A stretch of DNA of 64,000 nt, taken from contig NZ_JACIJG010000001.1 of assembly GCF_014199265.1 (NCBI RefSeq), forward strand, positions 124,001-188,000. Reading direction: 5' to 3'. Origin of the DNA: Brucella daejeonensis. Lineage in GTDB: Bacteria > Pseudomonadota > Alphaproteobacteria > Rhizobiales > Rhizobiaceae. Made by a program: the position numbers and the translations under genes. Positions 58,398-64,000 of this stretch are shown in pieces. The number at the start of each line of letters is the position of its first letter. Within the stretch, counting starts at the first letter, position 1. The notes under the pieces are model-generated. The model was not told the origin of the DNA and did no database searches. It was given only the letters and a program-made list of their open reading frames with translations.

Positions 58398-58781
58398 TCA
58401 GCTTTCTTCGTCGTCGCCGCCGACGCCGCCGCCCAGAATGCCCGACATATCGTCGTCATCGTCTTCCTCTTCTTCGAGGAAGGTGTCCTCATCGTCGTCG
58501 CCGATATCCACATCGTCGTCGATATCCGGCAGATCTTCACCGCCCTTGGTTTCCTCGTCGGCGTCTTCGAGCGAGACGAATTCCGGCTTTTCGAGCGCCG
58601 TATCCAGTTCTTCCTCTTCGGTTTCCTCTTCAACGACGCGGCTGTCCAGCGTGGCGTCGAAATAGGAACGGGGATAGGAAATGCCGGTATAAGGCGAAAC
58701 GATCGGATCGCGATTGAGATCGTAAAATTTCTTGCCCGTTTCCGGGTCGATACGCTTGGTACCAAGTTCAGCTTTTGCCAC
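58398..58781 (-). CDS. FYDLN-acid (TIGR02300) family protein
   Basis: Protein of 127 aa. The N-terminus has AELGTKRIDPETGKKFYDLNRDP, the FYDLN signature, and the C-terminal two thirds are strongly acidic, with runs of Asp and Glu (DDDVDIGDDDEDTFLEEEEDDDDD). Function unknown; restricted to Alphaproteobacteria. The start is GTG 58781, six bases after GAGG; an upstream TTG has no site. The gene is next to tRNA-Ala and divergent from aroA, a common order in Rhizobiales. Confidence 0.9.
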   Translation of the reverse strand: MAKAELGTKRIDPETGKKFYDLNRDPIVSPYTGISYPRSYFDATLDSRVVEEETEEEELDTALEKPEFVSLEDADEETKGGEDLPDIDDDVDIGDDDEDTFLEEEEDDDDDMSGILGGGVGGDDEES

Positions 58782-61102
<2,321 letters not shown>

Positions 61103-61332
61103 TCCGGCAAGTTTTCAAGCTTCAGCTTTTTAAGCTTTCCGGGCCTCATTATGCCTCGAAAAGCTGGATTATCGTGAGTTCGGACCTATATAGGCTGCAC
61201 TCATACTGAAAAGCCTGACTTCGCGTTCCACGCGCCGGTTGTCTGCAAAGACGGGGCCGAGGTCGGGCATAACGCAACACTAACCCCCGGCGCCGCATCC
61301 GATGAATTTTCCGGATGCATTCAGGAGCATTC

Positions 61333-63033
61333 ATGTCAGAACTCAACCCATCCCGCGCAGATTTCGAATCTCTGCTGGCAGAATCCTTTGCCCAGAACGA
61401 TCTCGCTGAAGGCTATGTCGTCAAGGGCCGCATCGTGGCCATTGAAAAGGACATGGCGATCATCGACGCCGGTCTGAAGGTCGAAGGCCGCGTGCCGCTG
61501 AAGGAATTCGGCGCCAAGGGCAAAGACGGCACGCTGAAGCCGGGCGATGAAGTGGAAGTTTATGTCGAGCGCATCGAAAACGCTCTCGGCGAAGCCGTCC
61601 TGTCGCGCGAAAAAGCCCGCCGTGAAGAAAGCTGGGTCAAGCTGGAACAGAAGTTCGCCAATGGCGAGCGCGTCGACGGCGTCATCTTCAACCAGGTCAA
61701 GGGTGGTTTCACCGTCGATCTGGACGGTGCCGTTGCCTTCCTGCCGCGTTCGCAGGTCGACATCCGTCCGATCCGCGACGTCACCCCGCTCATGCACGTC
61801 CCGCAACCCTTCGAAATCCTCAAGATGGACAAGCGCCGCGGCAACATCGTTGTCTCGCGTCGTACCGTTCTTGAAGAGAGCCGTGCGGAACAGCGTTCGG
61901 AAATCGTCCAGAACCTCGAAGAGGGTCAGGTCGTTGAAGGCGTCGTCAAGAACATCACCGATTACGGTGCGTTCGTCGACCTCGGCGGCATCGACGGTCT
62001 GCTGCACGTCACCGACATGGCATGGCGTCGCGTGAACCATCCGTCGGAAATCCTCTCCATCGGCCAGACGGTCAAGGTGCAGATCATCCGCATCAACCAG
62101 GAAACCCATCGTATCTCGCTCGGCATGAAGCAGCTCGAGAGCGATCCGTGGGATGGCATCGGCGCGAAGTACCCGATCGGCAAAAAGATCGCCGGCACCG
62201 TCACGAACATCACCGATTACGGTGCGTTCGTCGAAATCGAGCCGGGCATCGAAGGCCTCATCCACGTTTCCGAAATGTCGTGGACCAAGAAGAATGTCCA
62301 TCCGGGCAAGATTCTTTCCACCACGCAGGAAGTCGAAGTCGTTGTGCTCGAAGTTGATCCGGTCAAGCGCCGTATCTCGCTCGGCCTCAAGCAGACCCTC
62401 GACAATCCGTGGACGACGTTTGCCCAGAAGTATCCGCAGGGCACCGTTGTTGAAGGTGAAGTCAAGAACAAGACCGAATTCGGCCTGTTCATCGGCCTCG
62501 ACGGCGACGTTGACGGCATGGTTCACCTCTCCGACCTCGACTGGAACCGTCCGGGCGAACAGGTCATCGAAGAGTACAACAAGGGTGAAGTCGTCAAGGC
62601 TGTCGTTCTCGATGTCGATATCGACAAGGAACGCATCTCGCTCGGCATCAAGCAGCTTTCCGGCGACAAGGTTGGCGAAGCAGCCGCTTCCGGCGAACTG
62701 CGCAAGAACGCCGTTGTCACCGTCGAAGTGACCGCGGTTACCGATGGCGGCCTGGAAGTTCGTCTGATCGATCACGACCTCGACAGCTTCATCCGTCGCT
62801 CGGATCTGTCGCGCGATCGCGAAGAGCAGCGTCCGGAACGCTTCACGGTCGGTCAGAAGGTCGACGCCCGCGTCATCGCCTTCGACAAGAAGACCCGCAA
62901 GCTTCAGGTCTCGATCAAGGCGCTCGAAATCGCCGAAGAAAAGGAAGCTGTTGCCCAGTACGGTTCGACCGACTCGGGCGCTTCGCTCGGCGACATCCTC
63001 GGCGCCGCTCTGAAGAAGCAGGAAAAGAACTAA
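61333..63033 (+). CDS. rpsA: 30S ribosomal protein S1
   Basis: Protein of 566 aa with six S1 (OB-fold) repeats; for example GAFVDLGGIDGLLHVTDMAWRRVNHPSEIL in the third and GAFVEIEPGIEGLIHVSEMSW in the fourth. It binds mRNA at the ribosome. AGGAG six bases before ATG 61333 sets the start; an upstream in-frame ATG (61315) is discounted. The 230-bp leader after cmk probably holds its own promoter, with a TATATAGG near 61188. A strong terminator follows. Confidence 0.97.
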   Translation: MSELNPSRADFESLLAESFAQNDLAEGYVVKGRIVAIEKDMAIIDAGLKVEGRVPLKEFGAKGKDGTLKPGDEVEVYVERIENALGEAVLSREKARREESWVKLEQKFANGERVDGVIFNQVKGGFTVDLDGAVAFLPRSQVDIRPIRDVTPLMHVPQPFEILKMDKRRGNIVVSRRTVLEESRAEQRSEIVQNLEEGQVVEGVVKNITDYGAFVDLGGIDGLLHVTDMAWRRVNHPSEILSIGQTVKVQIIRINQETHRISLGMKQLESDPWDGIGAKYPIGKKIAGTVTNITDYGAFVEIEPGIEGLIHVSEMSWTKKNVHPGKILSTTQEVEVVVLEVDPVKRRISLGLKQTLDNPWTTFAQKYPQGTVVEGEVKNKTEFGLFIGLDGDVDGMVHLSDLDWNRPGEQVIEEYNKGEVVKAVVLDVDIDKERISLGIKQLSGDKVGEAAASGELRKNAVVTVEVTAVTDGGLEVRLIDHDLDSFIRRSDLSRDREEQRPERFTVGQKVDARVIAFDKKTRKLQVSIKALEIAEEKEAVAQYGSTDSGASLGDILGAALKKQEKN

Positions 63034-63060
63034 TCTTTTCCGGTTTCGACCGAACATGGA

Positions 63061-63092
63061 AAAGCCCGCCATCCGGCGGGCTTTTTCTTTGA
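63061..63092 (+). terminator. Rho-independent terminator of rpsA
   Basis: AAAAGCCCGCC / GGCGGGCTTTT stem of 11 bp with loop ATCC, followed by TTTTTCTTTG, 27 bp after the stop codon. Confidence 0.95.
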
Positions 63093-63132
63093 TTGCAATT
63101 GTCCAGGGCTGAATGTTTCCCGCCACAGGCTC

Positions 63133-63648
63133 TCAGGTATCCGGCGGTGACTGCGTCTCTACCTTCTCCAGTATGTCCTCGCGCTGTTCCGGCGTCAGGT
63201 GATCGAGAAAAAGCACACCGTTCATATGATCGATCTCGTGCTGGAAGCAGGTAGCCAGAATGCCATCGGCGTCGAGCCTGCACTTTTCTCCCTCAATATC
63301 CGTATAGGCAATCGTGACCCGCGCGGGACGTGAGACGGACCCACGATAGGAAGCGCCGACCGACAGACAGCCCTCGTCGTAACTGCTTCTTTCCCCGGAG
63401 GCGGCGATGATTTCGGGATTGATGGCGATGATGGGCTTGCGCTCGCCATTGCGATATTCGACATCGACGGTGGTCATGCGCAGAAGCCGCCCGACCTGCA
63501 CGGCGGCAAGGCCCGCGCCGGACGCCTCATACATCGTTTCAAGCATATCGCGCGCAAGCTGGCGGATGCCGTCATCGATGGTTTCGACGGGCAGGGATAC
63601 TTTCCGCAGAAGCGGGTCGGGGATCATGGTAAGCGGCAACAGGGCCAT
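63133..63648 (-). CDS. def: Peptide deformylase homologue
   Basis: Protein of 171 aa. Motif 2 (EGC94-LS) and motif 3 (H137-E138-I-D-H141) are intact, giving the Cys and two His metal ligands and the catalytic Glu. Motif 1 is G44-A-G46-L-A-A-V-Q51, with Val in place of the usual Pro. It should remove the formyl group from nascent proteins. Such divergent copies may be a second def, so the main enzyme may be elsewhere. It is convergent with rpsA. Confidence 0.88.
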   Translation of the reverse strand: MALLPLTMIPDPLLRKVSLPVETIDDGIRQLARDMLETMYEASGAGLAAVQVGRLLRMTTVDVEYRNGERKPIIAINPEIIAASGERSSYDEGCLSVGASYRGSVSRPARVTIAYTDIEGEKCRLDADGILATCFQHEIDHMNGVLFLDHLTPEQREDILEKVETQSPPDT

Positions 63649-63734
63649 GGCAACCTCTCATATTTTGGCTTGCCGCATCCCACCATGTTCTCAAACCCGC
63701 AACAATCGCAATTTTTTCGGGTTCGGTCGTGCCA

Positions 63735-64000
63735 TCAGGCAATGTTCAGCACATGGATAAGCCCGAGGCTGATGAGGCCGAGCGCCAGAAGCGAGAGAAT
63801 GGCCGTCAACGTCACACGGCCACCGGCGGCGGCCACCGAACGCACATCGACCCCAAGCCCCAGCGCCGCCATGGAAACGATGGTCAGGATGGTGGAGGCA
63901 TACTGGATGCCGGGCAGAAGCGCGTCGGGTATCAGATGCAGCGAATGCAGCGCCATCATGCCCAGGAAGCCGAGGATGAACCATGGCACGAGTTGGAAAA
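63735..64000 (-). CDS. YeiH/UPF0324-family membrane protein, C-terminal end (partial)
   Basis: About 88 C-terminal residues are in view; the gene continues beyond the right edge. VPWFILGFLGMMAL, then IQYASTILTIVSMAALGLGVDVRSVAAAGGRVTL and a final long hydrophobic span match the end of the putative sulfate exporter family (YeiH). This family is predicted to have about ten membrane spans. The transported compound is not known. Confidence 0.8.
   Translation of the reverse strand, partial: FQLVPWFILGFLGMMALHSLHLIPDALLPGIQYASTILTIVSMAALGLGVDVRSVAAAGGRVTLTAILSLLALGLISLGLIHVLNIA

Noticed and set aside
61336-63126. A 596-aa open frame opposite rpsA
   Set aside because: Its repeated blocks (ERTVIGDV, DDFDFL) are the mirror of the S1 repeats, so it is a shadow.

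Overview
The window is alphaproteobacterial chromosome, most likely Brucella or a very close Brucellaceae relative (Ochrobactrum group). The protein set is typical of Rhizobiales: a fructose ABC transporter with a ROK regulator, an imuA-imuB-dnaE2 cassette, a class II EPSP synthase, a FYDLN-acid protein and an IalB-family protein. Two Bru-RS-like palindromic elements and several arrays of an 8-bp repeat, close to the octamers used for Brucella VNTR typing, point to Brucella itself. Species was not tested by any search.

Layout. 0-9 kb: housekeeping genes (esterase end, thpR, LMW phosphatase, IalB-family protein, rlmN, LysE exporter, argG) and a ParD-like gene coupled to map. 9.1-14.8 kb: the mutagenic translesion cassette imuA-imuB-dnaE2 behind a recognisable LexA box. 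14.9-18.3 kb: hemolysin III protein, a lytic transglycosylase lipoprotein and small genes, with repeats between. 18.4-23.7 kb: frcBCA and frcK divergent from frcR, with a perfect 27-bp inverted repeat between them. 23.9-27.4 kb: pgm, Mrp and a glyoxalase-fold protein, separated by octamer arrays. 27.6-31.2 kb: copper-handling proteins (DUF2946-like and a YcnI-PCuAC fusion), a small locus of unknown cysteine-rich and secreted proteins, and an L,D-transpeptidase. 31.6-38.3 kb: tamA-tamB. 38.7-43.9 kb: an SH3-domain protein with a Trp/His/Gly-rich tail and the cyoABCD quinol oxidase operon. 44-48.9 kb: a complete Bru-RS element, a molybdopterin-binding protein, small genes, a phosphatase and an amino-acid binding protein. 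49.2-57.8 kb: the leucine/isovalerate catabolic cluster ending in HMG-CoA lyase, preceded by acetoacetyl-CoA synthetase. 58-64 kb: tRNA-Ala, FYDLN protein, aroA-cmk, rpsA, a peptide deformylase homologue and the end of a YeiH-family membrane protein.

How the parts work together. frcBCAK imports and probably phosphorylates fructose, while pgm links hexose phosphates to envelope glycan precursors. The liu-type genes turn isovaleryl-CoA into acetyl-CoA and acetoacetate, and acetoacetyl-CoA synthetase can reactivate the acetoacetate. TamAB, the L,D-transpeptidase, the transglycosylase and Pgm all serve the envelope. cyoABCD and the periplasmic copper proteins serve respiration.

Most interesting non-gene signals: duplicated octamer composites that can form G-quadruplexes or long hairpins at gene ends; the likely FrcR operator; an 11-bp-phased triple repeat before the ParD-like/map pair; a LexA box before imuA; a full CtrA-type box; and a YcnI-PCuAC fusion. 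I saw no phage, plasmid backbone, CRISPR array or large genomic island.
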